Shown one piece after another: positions 1 to 9,033 of a stretch of DNA of 64,000 nucleotides. The stretch covers positions 1 through 64,000 of the forward strand of contig NZ_JACSDI010000017.1 in the NCBI RefSeq assembly GCF_022410515.1, in the 5' to 3' direction. A program made the position numbers and the translations under genes. The stretch's first letter is position 1. Each line of letters starts with the position of its first letter. The notes beneath the pieces are model-generated. The model saw nothing but the letters and a program-made list of their open reading frames with translations. It was not told the origin of the DNA and did no database searches. The stretch comes from Shewanella cutis. Its GTDB lineage: Bacteria > Pseudomonadota > Gammaproteobacteria > Enterobacterales > Shewanellaceae.

Positions 1-278
1 TTAGTAAAAGCCTCCATTAAGTAAGCGGCAAAACTATTGGCTATATTATTTATTACCAATAGTAACTTTTGATTGATGGTGCTAAAAAGTCCTTTAAAAC
101 ATAAACCAATCCATATGCAAAAAAAACATAAGCAGCTTCTCAAAACCACCTAGGAAAAATCCGATCAATTTAAAGAATTACCTTTTAATTTATCAACAAC
201 CCTATAAAAATTGATCATTAATTAACATTGAGTCTATGATTAATCTAACTTACCATCACAAATCATAAAGGTATAAAA
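1..278. other. AT-rich leader, no gene recognised
   Basis: This stretch is very AT-rich and I found no convincing open reading frame, RNA gene or terminator in it. It presumably holds the promoter of the DUF4239-like gene that follows and perhaps the tail of a gene beyond the window. No operator-like repeat was seen. Confidence 0.5.
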
Positions 279-1067
279 TTGTTTAACTTCAACCCAATTG
301 GGCTAACATCAGATTCTATTGCATTATTTTTTGGCACTTTTACTGCTTTATTTATATCAGCATTAATTGGAAACAAAATAATTGGCATAAAAAAATCAAA
401 ACATGATGATGGTGAAGGTGTTGAAGACTTTCGTGTAATATTAGGTGCGACACTTTCCCTTTTGGGATTGATAATTGGATTTACATTATCAATGTCTATA
501 GCAGGGTTCAATACTAGGCAAGCTGCGGAGGAAAACGAAGCTTTCGTAATCCGTACGGGATATATGCGCGCTGATTTATTACCAAAAGAATCTAGCGCCT
601 TAATGAAATTTACCATAAAGAAATATCTGCAAAAAAGAATAGATAGCTATGACTTGTTATCCTCTGAAAACTCCAATTTCAATTTAGAAGTAATAAAACT
701 ACAAAGAAAAATGTGGGACATTGTAGTTAATGAAACAAAAAACAATACAACCCCAATCACATCGCTAGTCGTTTCTAATATAAATGAAATTGTTCTCGCA
801 CAACAAAAAACTTTAGCAGGTTGGAGACATCAAATTCCATACGCTGCTTGGTTTTTATTAATATCAACTGCAATTATTTGCAACATTTTGGTTGGTTACA
901 ATGCAAGAAAAGTTAAAGGTAAAGCAGGTTTGTTATTAATTCTACCCACAATGATATCCCTATCATTTTTAATGATTTCTGAAATAGATGCACCTGGCAG
1001 AGGAGTCATTAAGGTTTCACCAACAAACTTACAAAGCTTGATTACCATTTTAAATAGTGAGTTATAA
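279..1067 (+). CDS. DUF4239-like (bestrophin-like) membrane protein
   Basis: This 262-residue protein looks like the DUF4239 or bestrophin-like family of unknown function. A transmembrane segment lies near residues 12-34. A second at about 53-73 includes a Gly/Leu-rich stretch (GATLSLLGLIIGFTLS) followed by a polar helix with NTRQAAEENEAF, which is characteristic of the family. Two more segments sit near residues 190-206 and 215-230. The middle 110 residues are soluble and charged. The start has a weak AAGG at 269-272. The gene and its downstream neighbour are clearly richer in AT than the rpoH-ftsY block, suggesting acquisition. Substrate and role are unknown; the family name is inferred from pattern only. 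Confidence 0.6.
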   Translation: MFNFNPIGLTSDSIALFFGTFTALFISALIGNKIIGIKKSKHDDGEGVEDFRVILGATLSLLGLIIGFTLSMSIAGFNTRQAAEENEAFVIRTGYMRADLLPKESSALMKFTIKKYLQKRIDSYDLLSSENSNFNLEVIKLQRKMWDIVVNETKNNTTPITSLVVSNINEIVLAQQKTLAGWRHQIPYAAWFLLISTAIICNILVGYNARKVKGKAGLLLILPTMISLSFLMISEIDAPGRGVIKVSPTNLQSLITILNSEL

Positions 1068-1145
1068 ATTTTAAATTAAACAAAATCATATCCATTTTAA
1101 TATTCGCCATCCAGAAAACCAAACTATTACCATAAAGGAAATATA

Positions 1146-2444
1146 ATGAAGAATATATTACTAGTAACTGCAATATTTTTTTTAGCTAGTTGTGGTAGTG
1201 ACAATTCATCAGAAACGTCTTCACCAGCCCCACCAACTCCAGAGCGACCAACTCTACCAGTAAGTATTAGCGGTACGGTAACAAAAACATCCTCTGCTGA
1301 TAATACAATTACAGTTAATGGCTATAACGTTAATATTGCCAACGCTAACATTGTATACCGTAAACAGCCTCTAGAGGCTAATGCTCTTCAAATCGGCATG
1401 CGAGTGAAAATAGAGAATCTACAAAATCAGGCAAAAAATGTCATTTTAGAACCTAGCATTTTAGGTGAAGTCAGCTCTGTCAGTACAAGTTCCATTGCAG
1501 TTAATGGTATAGACATCGCAATTAAGTCCACAGATAAAACTCCATATAAAATTGGAGATTGGGTAGCGGTTAATGGTTATCCAAGTGCGACGGGAGAATG
1601 GCAGGTAGAGTTTATAAACTTAATTCCAAATTTTACCTATGCTGAAATCGAGGGGCATATATCGGGATTAAACAAAATATTACAGCAATTCAGCATAGGC
1701 ACTGCAGTGATTAATTATGCCAGTGCGCATTTAGATGGAAATCTACAAGAAGGTGCTTGGGTTGAGGTTGAAGGTCAACAGCATGGTTCGGTTTTTTTAG
1801 CAACAGAGGTTGATGCTGAAGATATTAACGATTCTCCGATATTCAATGAGATGGAATTAGAAGGTACTGTAACCTGGATTAACAAAGACAAGAGCCAATT
1901 TGAGCTTAATAGTCGTATTAAACTCTATGTAAATGAAACAACACACTTTGAAGATGGCCATCGTGCAAACCTAACTCCTGGCAAGCGAGTCGAAGTTGAT
2001 ATTTTGTCTACACCGCAGGGATTATGGGCTAAAAAAGTAGATTTTGAAAATTCTGACACTGGTGGAACTGTAACTGATTTGGGGAGAAAGTTCGAACTTG
2101 AAGGCAGAGCAACACTTAACAACACTTATCAACTACAGATCAATGAATATAGCTTTATTATCGATGCAAGAACTCAATTTGATGATGGATTAACCCTGGA
2201 AACGATTAACCATAAGTGGGTACAAATTGAGGGAATAGAAATAGCTGATGGCCAGTGGTTAGTGAAAGAAATTGAACTTGAACGTCAAGATAATGAGCTA
2301 GATCTAAGCGGTAGAGTCATGCAAAACAGCCTCTGGGGCTACCATGCTATTGATGCATCTTTAGCTTCATTTGATGGCAAATGGGTTAATATGGAATGTC
2401 AGTTTGATGGCTTAAACATTTATGATTGTCGACTAGACGATTAG
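1146..2444 (+). CDS. DUF5666-type lipoprotein (paralogue of 56996-58279)
   Basis: The 432-residue product begins with a lipoprotein signal (lipobox LASC, Cys16), then a Pro/Ser/Thr-rich linker, then repeated beta-rich modules of the DUF5666 kind. Typical phrases are SGTVTKT, ITVNGYNVNI, GDWVAVNGYP and GAWVEVEGQQ. Each module looks like a small OB-like barrel that alternates 'G.V' and 'V.G' strands. The C-terminus carries a probable disulfide pair (MECQFDGLNIYDC). It is collinear and very similar to the protein at 56996-58279, but its DNA is much more AT-rich. Function is unknown; an exported surface or periplasmic role is inferred. An AAGGAAAT ribosome site at 1136-1143 supports the start. 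Confidence 0.75.
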   Translation: MKNILLVTAIFFLASCGSDNSSETSSPAPPTPERPTLPVSISGTVTKTSSADNTITVNGYNVNIANANIVYRKQPLEANALQIGMRVKIENLQNQAKNVILEPSILGEVSSVSTSSIAVNGIDIAIKSTDKTPYKIGDWVAVNGYPSATGEWQVEFINLIPNFTYAEIEGHISGLNKILQQFSIGTAVINYASAHLDGNLQEGAWVEVEGQQHGSVFLATEVDAEDINDSPIFNEMELEGTVTWINKDKSQFELNSRIKLYVNETTHFEDGHRANLTPGKRVEVDILSTPQGLWAKKVDFENSDTGGTVTDLGRKFELEGRATLNNTYQLQINEYSFIIDARTQFDDGLTLETINHKWVQIEGIEIADGQWLVKEIELERQDNELDLSGRVMQNSLWGYHAIDASLASFDGKWVNMECQFDGLNIYDCRLDD

Positions 2445-2483
2445 AAATAACAACCAGTGCGGGTTATGCACCCACATTTAATC

Positions 2484-2521
2484 AAAAAAAGAGTCTCTTA
2501 AAATTAAGAGACTCTTTTTTT
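2484..2521. terminator. bidirectional rho-independent terminator
   Basis: A long perfect hairpin (arms AAGAGTCTCTTAA and its complement) is flanked by A-runs on the left and T-runs on the right. It can end both the DUF5666 gene on the plus strand and rpoH on the minus strand. Confidence 0.9.
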
Positions 2522-2552
2522 GATATTATTATCTAGATTATTGGAATTGAAG

Positions 2553-3410
2553 TTAAGCTTCCATACAAGCCTTAAGCTTGTTCATGGCATTTTTTTCAAG
2601 TTGGCGAATACGCTCAGCCGAGACTTGATAGGTTTCTGCCAATTCCTGCAGGGTGGTTTTATCGTCATCTAACCAACGGGCACGCAGAATATGCTGGCTA
2701 CGCTCGTCTAAGGTTTTGATGGCCGATAATAGACGACCTTGGGCATTAGATTCCCAGTTATCGTTTTCGATGTTTTCGGCTAAATCCGACGAATGATCTT
2801 CGAGATAATGTACAGGAGCAAAATCCTGCTCATCATCGTTATCACTGCTAAGGTCAAACGCAGGATCCTGCGCTGCCATACGTGATTCCATCTCAGTCAC
2901 ATCGGCCTTAGATACCCCTAAGTTTTCTGCCACCATTGCGACTTCATCATCGCTAAACCAACCGAGGCGAGTTTTCGCTTTACGGATATTAAAGAACAAC
3001 TTGCGTTGCGCTTTGGTGGTAGCGACTTTAACAATGCGCCAGTTTTTCAGCACATATTCGTGAATTTCAGCTTTAATCCAGTGCACAGCAAAAGACACTA
3101 GACGGACGCCCACATCGGGATCGAAGCGCTTAACCGCTTTCATCAGACCGATGTTGCCTTCTTGGATCAAATCCGCCTGCGGCAGACCGTAACCTGAATA
3201 GCCCTTAGCAACATGCACCACAAAACGTAAGTGCGACATAATCAGTTGCTTCGCTGCTTGCAGATCACCCGTTTCCTGCAAACGCTTGGCTAACTCATAC
3301 TCAGTCTCAGCGTCTAACATTGTCATGCTAGTCACTGAATGGATATAAGCTTCTAAACTACTGCTGCCCTGAGGGACTGTTAGTGCCATTGATTGCGTTT
3401 GAAAGGTCAT
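2553..3410 (-). CDS. rpoH: RNA polymerase sigma-32 (heat shock)
   Basis: Sigma-32 directs RNA polymerase to heat-shock promoters. The 285-residue product contains the region 2 core ([30 protein letters not shown]), the RpoH box ([18 protein letters not shown]) that marks this factor among sigma-70 proteins, and the region 4.2 helix-turn-helix near the C-terminus ([20 protein letters not shown]). I place the start at the ATG ending at 3410, because AGGAG lies 6-10 bases before it and the E. coli protein starts at the same point. A longer frame to 3440 is open but unsupported. The gene follows ftsX, the classical ftsYEX-rpoH order. Confidence 0.97.
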   Translation of the reverse strand: MTFQTQSMALTVPQGSSSLEAYIHSVTSMTMLDAETEYELAKRLQETGDLQAAKQLIMSHLRFVVHVAKGYSGYGLPQADLIQEGNIGLMKAVKRFDPDVGVRLVSFAVHWIKAEIHEYVLKNWRIVKVATTKAQRKLFFNIRKAKTRLGWFSDDEVAMVAENLGVSKADVTEMESRMAAQDPAFDLSSDNDDEQDFAPVHYLEDHSSDLAENIENDNWESNAQGRLLSAIKTLDERSQHILRARWLDDDKTTLQELAETYQVSAERIRQLEKNAMNKLKACMEA

Positions 3411-3565
3411 TCGCGCTCCTACTTTCTTGCTACTTATCAAATATAAGTCGATTTCATCCTATGGTTTCACTCAAAACACCCTAAGGATGAGCTGACGAAC
3501 TATCGGCTAATTGACAGAGTATGTCAACCTTCACTCGTCTGGGGTATTACTTTTAACCCCGTTGA

Positions 3566-3592
3566 ATAGACATTGCAAGTGAACAAAAGTTC
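3566..3592 (-). promoter_or_regulatory. candidate sigma-E promoter of rpoH
   Basis: On the minus strand GAACTT (3592-3587) is followed after exactly 16 bases by TCTAT (3570-3566). The sigma-E consensus is GGAACTT with N15-16 and TCTGA or TCAAA, and E. coli rpoH has a sigma-E promoter of this kind. The -10 match is imperfect, so this is a candidate. It lies about 155 bases before the chosen rpoH start. Confidence 0.5.
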
Positions 3593-3640
3593 ATCGCCAG
3601 CCATATTTATCAAGGTATTTAAACTATAAGCGATTGATCA

Positions 3641-4606
3641 TTAAGAAGGTTCAATCGATCTTAAATGTTGCCTTACCGAAAGATAAGAACCTAGCCAACC
3701 TAAGAAGGATGCTAAGCCCACTAATTGCAGCAGCTCGGTAAAGGTCAGTGACTTCATCTCTAATTGGCTACCGTACAAGCCAAGCAGTTCTGCTAGGGCA
3801 GAATCCAGATACCAAACCAACAAGTTAATAATAAGCCAAGCTAATACACCGCCAATCACTCCGTACCAAATACCGGTATAAAGGAAGGGACGTTGAATAA
3901 ATGCCTCGGTTGCTCCGACTAACTTCATCACTTCTATTTCACTACGGCGATTCATAATGGCTAAGCGAATCGTGTTACCTATCACTAATACCACCGCCAA
4001 GACGAGTAACGCCGCAATCGCCATTACTGTTCGTTCGAGTAAACGCACCACAGCCTGTAGCCGCTCTAACCATTCAATATCTAAGCGACCAAAACTGATT
4101 TCAGGCTCGCGCTCAAGCTTAGTTAATAGTTCACGGGCGCCTACGGGTGTGGAATAACGCTGTGTAGGCGTTACGGTGATCACCGCGGGAAGCGGGTTTT
4201 TATCGAGATAGGCCAAGGCTTCGCCAAAGCCAGACAGGCGCTGAAATTCCTCAAGTGCTTGATTGCGATCGATATACTGCACCTTTTCCACTTCTGGATA
4301 AGTGCGAATGCGGGTCAGCAAGCTTTGAATGGTCTGCTCGCTACGATTTTCATCGATAAAGAGTGAAATCTCCGCTGCACTATTCCAAGAGCTAGTAATA
4401 GTCTCAGCATTTTTAACTAACACCTGCAGCGCCGCAGGTAAGCTTAAACTTACCCCGAGAACCGCCATGGTCATCAAAGATGAAACAGGGCTACGCCACA
4501 GTTCACCCATACTCGCCATCGCTTGCTGCACATGACGAATAAAAAACATCACGATACGCCCCGATATCGGCAACTTGCTGCGCGTTAACTTAGCATTGTC
4601 ACTCAT
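3641..4606 (-). CDS. ftsX: cell division ABC transporter permease FtsX
   Basis: FtsX is the membrane partner of FtsE and, at the septum, activates periplasmic murein amidases through EnvC-type proteins. The 321-residue protein has a cytosolic N-terminus, a transmembrane segment near residues 45-65, a periplasmic domain up to about residue 185 (SLFIDENRSEQTIQSLL onward) and three further membrane segments in the C-terminal FtsX/MacB domain. This includes the conserved NRRSEIEVMKLVGAT coupling loop. Its ATG overlaps the ftsE stop by four bases (ATGA), so the two are translationally coupled. Confidence 0.96.
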   Translation of the reverse strand: MSDNAKLTRSKLPISGRIVMFFIRHVQQAMASMGELWRSPVSSLMTMAVLGVSLSLPAALQVLVKNAETITSSWNSAAEISLFIDENRSEQTIQSLLTRIRTYPEVEKVQYIDRNQALEEFQRLSGFGEALAYLDKNPLPAVITVTPTQRYSTPVGARELLTKLEREPEISFGRLDIEWLERLQAVVRLLERTVMAIAALLVLAVVLVIGNTIRLAIMNRRSEIEVMKLVGATEAFIQRPFLYTGIWYGVIGGVLAWLIINLLVWYLDSALAELLGLYGSQLEMKSLTFTELLQLVGLASFLGWLGSYLSVRQHLRSIEPS

Positions 4607-5304
4607 TGCGCATTACCTCGAGCGGTCGCGTGTCCATGGTGTAATTCCTGTGCGCCGAGCATACGCCCTTGCTTCAAGGTAAAAGTGCGGTACTTCATCC
4701 GCGCGATCAGTCCTAAATCGTGGGTGGCAATAAGCACGCTAGTGCCCGCATCGTTAAAGGTTTCGAATAAGCGCAAAATATCCATCGACAACTTAGGGTC
4801 TAAGTTACCTGTTGGTTCGTCGGCAAGTAGCAAGGGTGGCTTATTCACAATGGCGCGGGCGATGCCGACACGTTGCTGCTCACCACCGGATAACATGATG
4901 GGGTTATGGCGCTCTTTGCCATATAAACCCACCATATCCAGCGCGCCAGCGACCCGTTTGCGGATCTCGCCGTGGGAGAAGCCTTCAATCACCAAGGGCA
5001 AGGCGACGTTGTCAAACACGCTTCTGTCCATCAACAAATGGTGGTTTTGGAAAATCATCCCAATATTGCGGCGTAAATAGGGCACATGTTTAGAGCTGAT
5101 TTTGGCAATATCGTGGCCATTAATCGCCACACGGCCGGTGGTGGCGCGCTCGATCACTGTGATTAATTTCAACAGGGTACTCTTCCCCGCGCCCGAATGG
5201 CCGGTTAAGAATGCCATTTCACCTTTTTGTAGGTGAAAATTCACTTCCTCCAGCGCCATTTGGCCACCAGGATAAATCTTACTGACCTGCTGAAAATCAA
5301 TCAT
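4603..5304 (-). CDS. ftsE: cell division ATP-binding protein FtsE
   Basis: This is the ATPase of the FtsEX complex that controls septal peptidoglycan hydrolysis. The 233-residue protein has Walker A (GHSGAGKST), the Q-loop (MIFQNHHLL), the signature (LSGGEQQR), Walker B (LLLADEPTGNLD) and the H-loop (IATHD). It is slightly longer than usual, with a His/Ala-rich tail. It starts three bases after the ftsY stop and overlaps ftsX, giving the operon ftsY-ftsE-ftsX. Confidence 0.97.
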   Translation of the reverse strand: MIDFQQVSKIYPGGQMALEEVNFHLQKGEMAFLTGHSGAGKSTLLKLITVIERATTGRVAINGHDIAKISSKHVPYLRRNIGMIFQNHHLLMDRSVFDNVALPLVIEGFSHGEIRKRVAGALDMVGLYGKERHNPIMLSGGEQQRVGIARAIVNKPPLLLADEPTGNLDPKLSMDILRLFETFNDAGTSVLIATHDLGLIARMKYRTFTLKQGRMLGAQELHHGHATARGNAQ

Positions 5305-5307
5305 AAA

Positions 5308-6840
5308 TTAGCTATCCGCTTTCTCTTGAGTGAACAAGGCATCAATAAATTCTTTAGAATTAAAGGTACGCAAATCATCAATTTGCTCACCCACGCCAAT
5401 ATAACGTAGCGGGATTTTAAATTTATCAGCAATCGCAAAAACCACACCACCCTTAGCAGTACCATCCAGTTTACTGATGGTCATACCGGTGACGCCAACA
5501 GCCTCTTGGAATAACTGTGCTTGGCTAATCGCATTTTGACCTGTGCTTGCATCTAGGGTCAGCATCACTTCATGGGGCGCGTCTGGATCGAGCTTCTTCA
5601 TCACTCGCACCACTTTCTTTAACTCTTCCATCAAGTGAGACTTGTTTTGCAGGCGACCCGCAGTATCAGCAATTAATACATCAATTTTACGGGCTTTAGC
5701 CGCTTGCAGCGCATCAAAAAGTACCGAGGCACTGTCGGCGCCCGTATGTTGAGCCACAACAGCAATATTATTACGTTGTCCCCAAACTTGTAATTGCTCG
5801 ACAGCTGCTGCGCGGAAGGTATCACCCGCCGCTAACATCACTGACTTACCTTGGCGCTGGTATTGTTTCGCCAATTTGCCAATCGTGGTGGTTTTACCCA
5901 CGCCGTTAACGCCGACCATAAGAATAACAAAGGGACCATTAGCATTTTCAGGCACTAAGGGGATTGCCACAGGATCGAGCGTTTTTTGCATTTCATCACG
6001 TAGCAGATCGTATAGGGCTTCGGCATCCTTTAATTGCTTGCGAGACGCGTGTTCCGTCAGGCTGTTAATCAAGCGAGAAGTGGTTTCTACACCTACGTCG
6101 GCGATCAATAACTGTTCTTCCAGTTCCTCAAACAGTTCATCATCGATTTTTTTGCCACGGAATAAGCCGATGAAACCGCTACCAATATTTTCGCTGGTAC
6201 GCATCAACCCGCGTTTTAGTCGCGCGAAGAAGCTTTCTTTAGCGGGTTTTGCCTGTGGTTCGGGTTGTTGCTCAAGGGGCTGTTCAACTTGGATCTGTTC
6301 AGCAGCAATTCGCTCTGCTTCTGCTTGGGCTTCAGCGGCCTGCTGCGCGGCAACTCTTTCCGCTTCGGCTTTTTCTGCGGCTAACTGCTCCGCCTGTACT
6401 TGCTCCGCCGCTAATCGCGCGGCTTCTGCAGCCTGTTGTTCAGCTAAACGTGCAGCTTGCTCTTCGGCAATACGCTTGGCTTCCGCTTCTGCTTGGGCAA
6501 CAGCGGCCTGCTGTTCGGCTAAACGTGCAGCTTGCTCTTCAGTAATACGCTGCGCTTCCACTTCTGCTTGGGCTTTTGCAGCTTGTTCCGAAGCAACTCT
6601 TTCAGCTTCAGCTTTTTCTGCGGCTAACTGCTCAGCCTGCGCTTGCTCCGCCGCTAATTTGTCGGCTAACGCCTGCTCGGCGGCCGCTTTTTCAGCCGCG
6701 AGACGGGCTTCTTCAGCTTGCTGCTTTGCTAATGCTTCGACTTGCTCGGTTTGCGATGGAGTAGAGACCGGGGTTTGCTCGACAACCTCATCTTGTGATT
6801 TATCTTTACGAAACCAGGAGAAAAAACCTTTCTTTGCCAT
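5308..6840 (-). CDS. ftsY: signal recognition particle receptor FtsY
   Basis: FtsY is the SRP receptor GTPase that docks ribosomes making membrane proteins. The 510-residue protein begins with a basic/aromatic membrane-binding patch (KKGFFSWFRK). An approximately 165-residue acidic domain of Ala/Glu/Gln heptad-like repeats follows, then the NG GTPase domain from about residue 205. G motifs visible are GVNGVGKTTT (G1), DTAGR (G3) and SKLDG (G4), together with the FtsY/Ffh-specific GGVVFAI and the GVGEQIDDL end. The acidic domain is encoded by near-repeated DNA. The gene is divergent from rsmD, as in E. coli. Confidence 0.97.
   Translation of the reverse strand: MAKKGFFSWFRKDKSQDEVVEQTPVSTPSQTEQVEALAKQQAEEARLAAEKAAAEQALADKLAAEQAQAEQLAAEKAEAERVASEQAAKAQAEVEAQRITEEQAARLAEQQAAVAQAEAEAKRIAEEQAARLAEQQAAEAARLAAEQVQAEQLAAEKAEAERVAAQQAAEAQAEAERIAAEQIQVEQPLEQQPEPQAKPAKESFFARLKRGLMRTSENIGSGFIGLFRGKKIDDELFEELEEQLLIADVGVETTSRLINSLTEHASRKQLKDAEALYDLLRDEMQKTLDPVAIPLVPENANGPFVILMVGVNGVGKTTTIGKLAKQYQRQGKSVMLAAGDTFRAAAVEQLQVWGQRNNIAVVAQHTGADSASVLFDALQAAKARKIDVLIADTAGRLQNKSHLMEELKKVVRVMKKLDPDAPHEVMLTLDASTGQNAISQAQLFQEAVGVTGMTISKLDGTAKGGVVFAIADKFKIPLRYIGVGEQIDDLRTFNSKEFIDALFTQEKADS
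6300..6740 (-). repeat. Ala/Glu-rich repeat tract inside ftsY
   Basis: This segment encodes repeating units such as AEEQAARLAEQQAA and AAEKAEAERVA, with stretches of near-identical DNA about 80-90 bases apart (for example around 6430-6510 and 6515-6595). The two copies of CAGCTTGCTCTTC differ little in their flanks. Such tracts can change length by recombination or slippage. Confidence 0.7.
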
Positions 6841-7053
6841 GTGTAATTCCAGCGCTCTACTTCAGTGTTGAATTTAAAATAAGACCCTGCCGTTATACCA
6901 GATTACCGCGGCAATTACGCCCAAAAAGTCGGCAATTAGTTCTGCTTTATCAGCCTTCTCACCTTTTACTAGGAGTTTGATATAAAATAGTGGCCTTTAT
7001 TAAGGTGGCATAGTCTACCACTTTCTTTCTTCAGGCAAAATCACGGGGGCACT

Positions 7054-7701
7054 TTGGCTAATAATCGTGCAAACAACAAGCAAGTGACCAAGAGTCAAAC
7101 GGCCAACAAGAAAGCAGGTAGTGGCCAAGTGCGGATCATTGCCGGGCAATGGCGTTCGCGCAAACTCCCCATCCATGATTTAGACGGCCTGCGGCCGACC
7201 ACAGATAGAGTCCGTGAAACCCTATTTAACTGGCTCGCCAATGATATTGCCCATGCAAGGGTGCTCGACTGCTTTGGTGGCAGCGGTGCGTTAGCCCTCG
7301 AATCCCTCTCGCGCTATGCCAGTTTCGCTAAGATTATCGAGTTGCAACGTCCTGCCGCCATGCAACTTAAAGCGAATCTCAATACCCTCAAGTGCGACAA
7401 TGCCGAGGTACTCAACGCCGATACCTTAGTCGTGCTGCAAAATGGCTGCGAGCAAGGGTTTGATGTGGTATTTATCGATCCGCCTTTCCGCAAAGGCTTG
7501 GCAGAAAAAACCATTCAGCTATTGGATAGCAAAGGTTGGCTTAATGATGGCGCGCTAATTTATGTGGAGATTGAGTCGGAATTAACCCAAATGGCAATCC
7601 CTGCGACTTGGCAACAGCTCAAAAACAAGACCGCAGGACAAGTTAGCTATCGTTTATATCAATACCAAGCCGAAGACACTCCGGCTAACACCGAGGAATA
7701 A
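7054..7701 (+). CDS. rsmD: 16S rRNA (guanine966-N2)-methyltransferase RsmD
   Basis: RsmD methylates G966 of 16S rRNA using S-adenosylmethionine. The 215-residue protein shows the family N-terminus (IIAGQWRSRKLP, then RPTTDRVRETLFNWL), SAM motif I (VLDCFGGSGALALES) and the catalytic N-methyltransferase motif IV (VFIDPPF). The start is a TTG at 7054, preceded by GGGGGC at 7045-7050; no better ATG lies before the conserved region. It is divergent from ftsY and followed one base later by the DUF1145 gene. Confidence 0.95.
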   Translation: MANNRANNKQVTKSQTANKKAGSGQVRIIAGQWRSRKLPIHDLDGLRPTTDRVRETLFNWLANDIAHARVLDCFGGSGALALESLSRYASFAKIIELQRPAAMQLKANLNTLKCDNAEVLNADTLVVLQNGCEQGFDVVFIDPPFRKGLAEKTIQLLDSKGWLNDGALIYVEIESELTQMAIPATWQQLKNKTAGQVSYRLYQYQAEDTPANTEE

Positions 7702-7702
7702 C

Positions 7703-7984
7703 ATGTCGTTTCTGATCAATATGGGCAAAGCTATCACCCTAATCGCGTGGCTGATGATGGCTTATAACCTTATTATGCCTTTTGCAGGCAATATCGGCAC
7801 TATTCTCAATATCTTACTTGGGATCACTTGTCTAATGCATTGCTTCCAAGTTGCCATCTTCCATATGCTGTTTAAAAACCTGCTGGCGCTGCGCAAGCAA
7901 GATTATCTACAAGTGTTTATCTTCGGTGTATTTAGTTTATTGAGCTATCGTCAACAGGTATTGGCACAGGTGAAATCGAGCTAA
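7703..7984 (+). CDS. DUF1145 family small membrane protein (YhhL-like)
   Basis: This 93-residue protein has hydrophobic segments near residues 8-27, 30-58 and 72-84 and contains the family phrase LMHCFQVAIFHMLFKN. E. coli YhhL (DUF1145) occupies the same position after rsmD, which supports the call. Its function is unknown. Its last 53 bases overlap the 3' end of the convergent regulator gene. Confidence 0.8.
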   Translation: MSFLINMGKAITLIAWLMMAYNLIMPFAGNIGTILNILLGITCLMHCFQVAIFHMLFKNLLALRKQDYLQVFIFGVFSLLSYRQQVLAQVKSS

Positions 7985-8933
7985 ATCGCTGCCGAAATGC
8001 ACTTGGACTCAAGCCCGTAATACGGGTAAACGCTTTGCGGCAAGCACTTACATCCTCATAGCCAACCTGATGAGCAATTGTCTCGAAACTGAGTGAACCA
8101 TTTTCGAGTAAGTCACAAGCTTTTTGGATCCTGAGTTTTTGCAGATATTCATTAGGCTTAAGTCCTGTCGCTTTCACAAAGCGCCGCAAAAAGGTACGTT
8201 CGCCCATGCAAAGTTGCTGCGCCAAAGCGGCAATGCTAATGGGCTGACCATAACCTGTTTGTAAACGATTTTGCAGACCAAGGATGGCTTGATCCCCATG
8301 ATCTCGCCTAGGTAGAAACTGTTGATAATAGCGCTGTTCACGGTTGCCAGTGTCGATTACCAGATGCTTGCCCAGCTGACGCATTACCTTCACATGGCAA
8401 AACTGTGCGACTAATTCTAATCCCAAGTCTAACCACGACATCATGCCCGCAGCGGTGATAATGTCACCCTCGTTGACCATGATTTTGTCTATATCAAGTT
8501 CAAGCTGTGGGTACTGAGTTTGAAACGCATCAACCAATCCCCAATGGGTTGTCACCTTGCGCCCATCGAGTAACCCCGACGCCGCTAACACAAAGGCTCC
8601 CGCACAGGCGGAGCAAACAATCGCCCCTTGGGCATGTTGCCGTTGCAACCATATCCGTAATTCAGGCGCCACATTGAAATAAAAGTCAGTGTCTATGCTG
8701 GGCGGAATAATGACTAATTGATAAGTATCGTCGAGCGAGATCTCAGCAAGCGATAATCGAGTTACCACGAATCGTGTCGAACTCGACGGCAGACTCTCTT
8801 CTTTTAGCACCAAGGTGTTGGCCATTAATAACATTTCTTCTAAGCCATATACCGCTGAAGTTAAACTTCCGGGTAACGCTAAAATCGCCACGTTCAATGG
8901 CGTGCAATCCGTAAATTTTGTCAATTTAAGCAC
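7932..8933 (-). CDS. GlxA-family regulator (DJ-1/PfpI-like domain plus AraC HTH)
   Basis: This is a 333-residue transcriptional regulator. An N-terminal class I glutamine amidotransferase-like domain (residues 10-180) carries the elbow Cys (CSACAGAFVLAASGLLDG) followed by TTHWG. A C-terminal AraC domain (about 220-325) has the two helix-turn-helices (ERTFLRRFVKATG, and FETIAHQVGYEDVSACRKAFTR). The frame opens with GTG at 8933. A TTG three codons in, preceded by TTAGGTG, is at least as likely to be the true start. It is divergent from the cysteine hydrolase at 9034, a pairing usual for this family; control of that neighbour is an inference. Confidence 0.85.
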   Translation of the reverse strand: MLKLTKFTDCTPLNVAILALPGSLTSAVYGLEEMLLMANTLVLKEESLPSSSTRFVVTRLSLAEISLDDTYQLVIIPPSIDTDFYFNVAPELRIWLQRQHAQGAIVCSACAGAFVLAASGLLDGRKVTTHWGLVDAFQTQYPQLELDIDKIMVNEGDIITAAGMMSWLDLGLELVAQFCHVKVMRQLGKHLVIDTGNREQRYYQQFLPRRDHGDQAILGLQNRLQTGYGQPISIAALAQQLCMGERTFLRRFVKATGLKPNEYLQKLRIQKACDLLENGSLSFETIAHQVGYEDVSACRKAFTRITGLSPSAFRQRFSSISPVPIPVDDSSIN

Positions 8934-9033
8934 CTAAGATGTCATTTCTGCCACTCTTAATACGACCAAATCTAGCGCAAACTGCTCTCACTAAACATAC
9001 TTTTGCGAAGAAAATAAACAGGAGAACACCAAG

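Noticed and set aside
5876-6871. Long plus-strand frame of 331 codons opposite ftsY
   Set aside because: It is created by the Ala/Glu-rich repeats read in antisense, is rich in Ser/Cys/Ala with no domain, and ftsY is certain.
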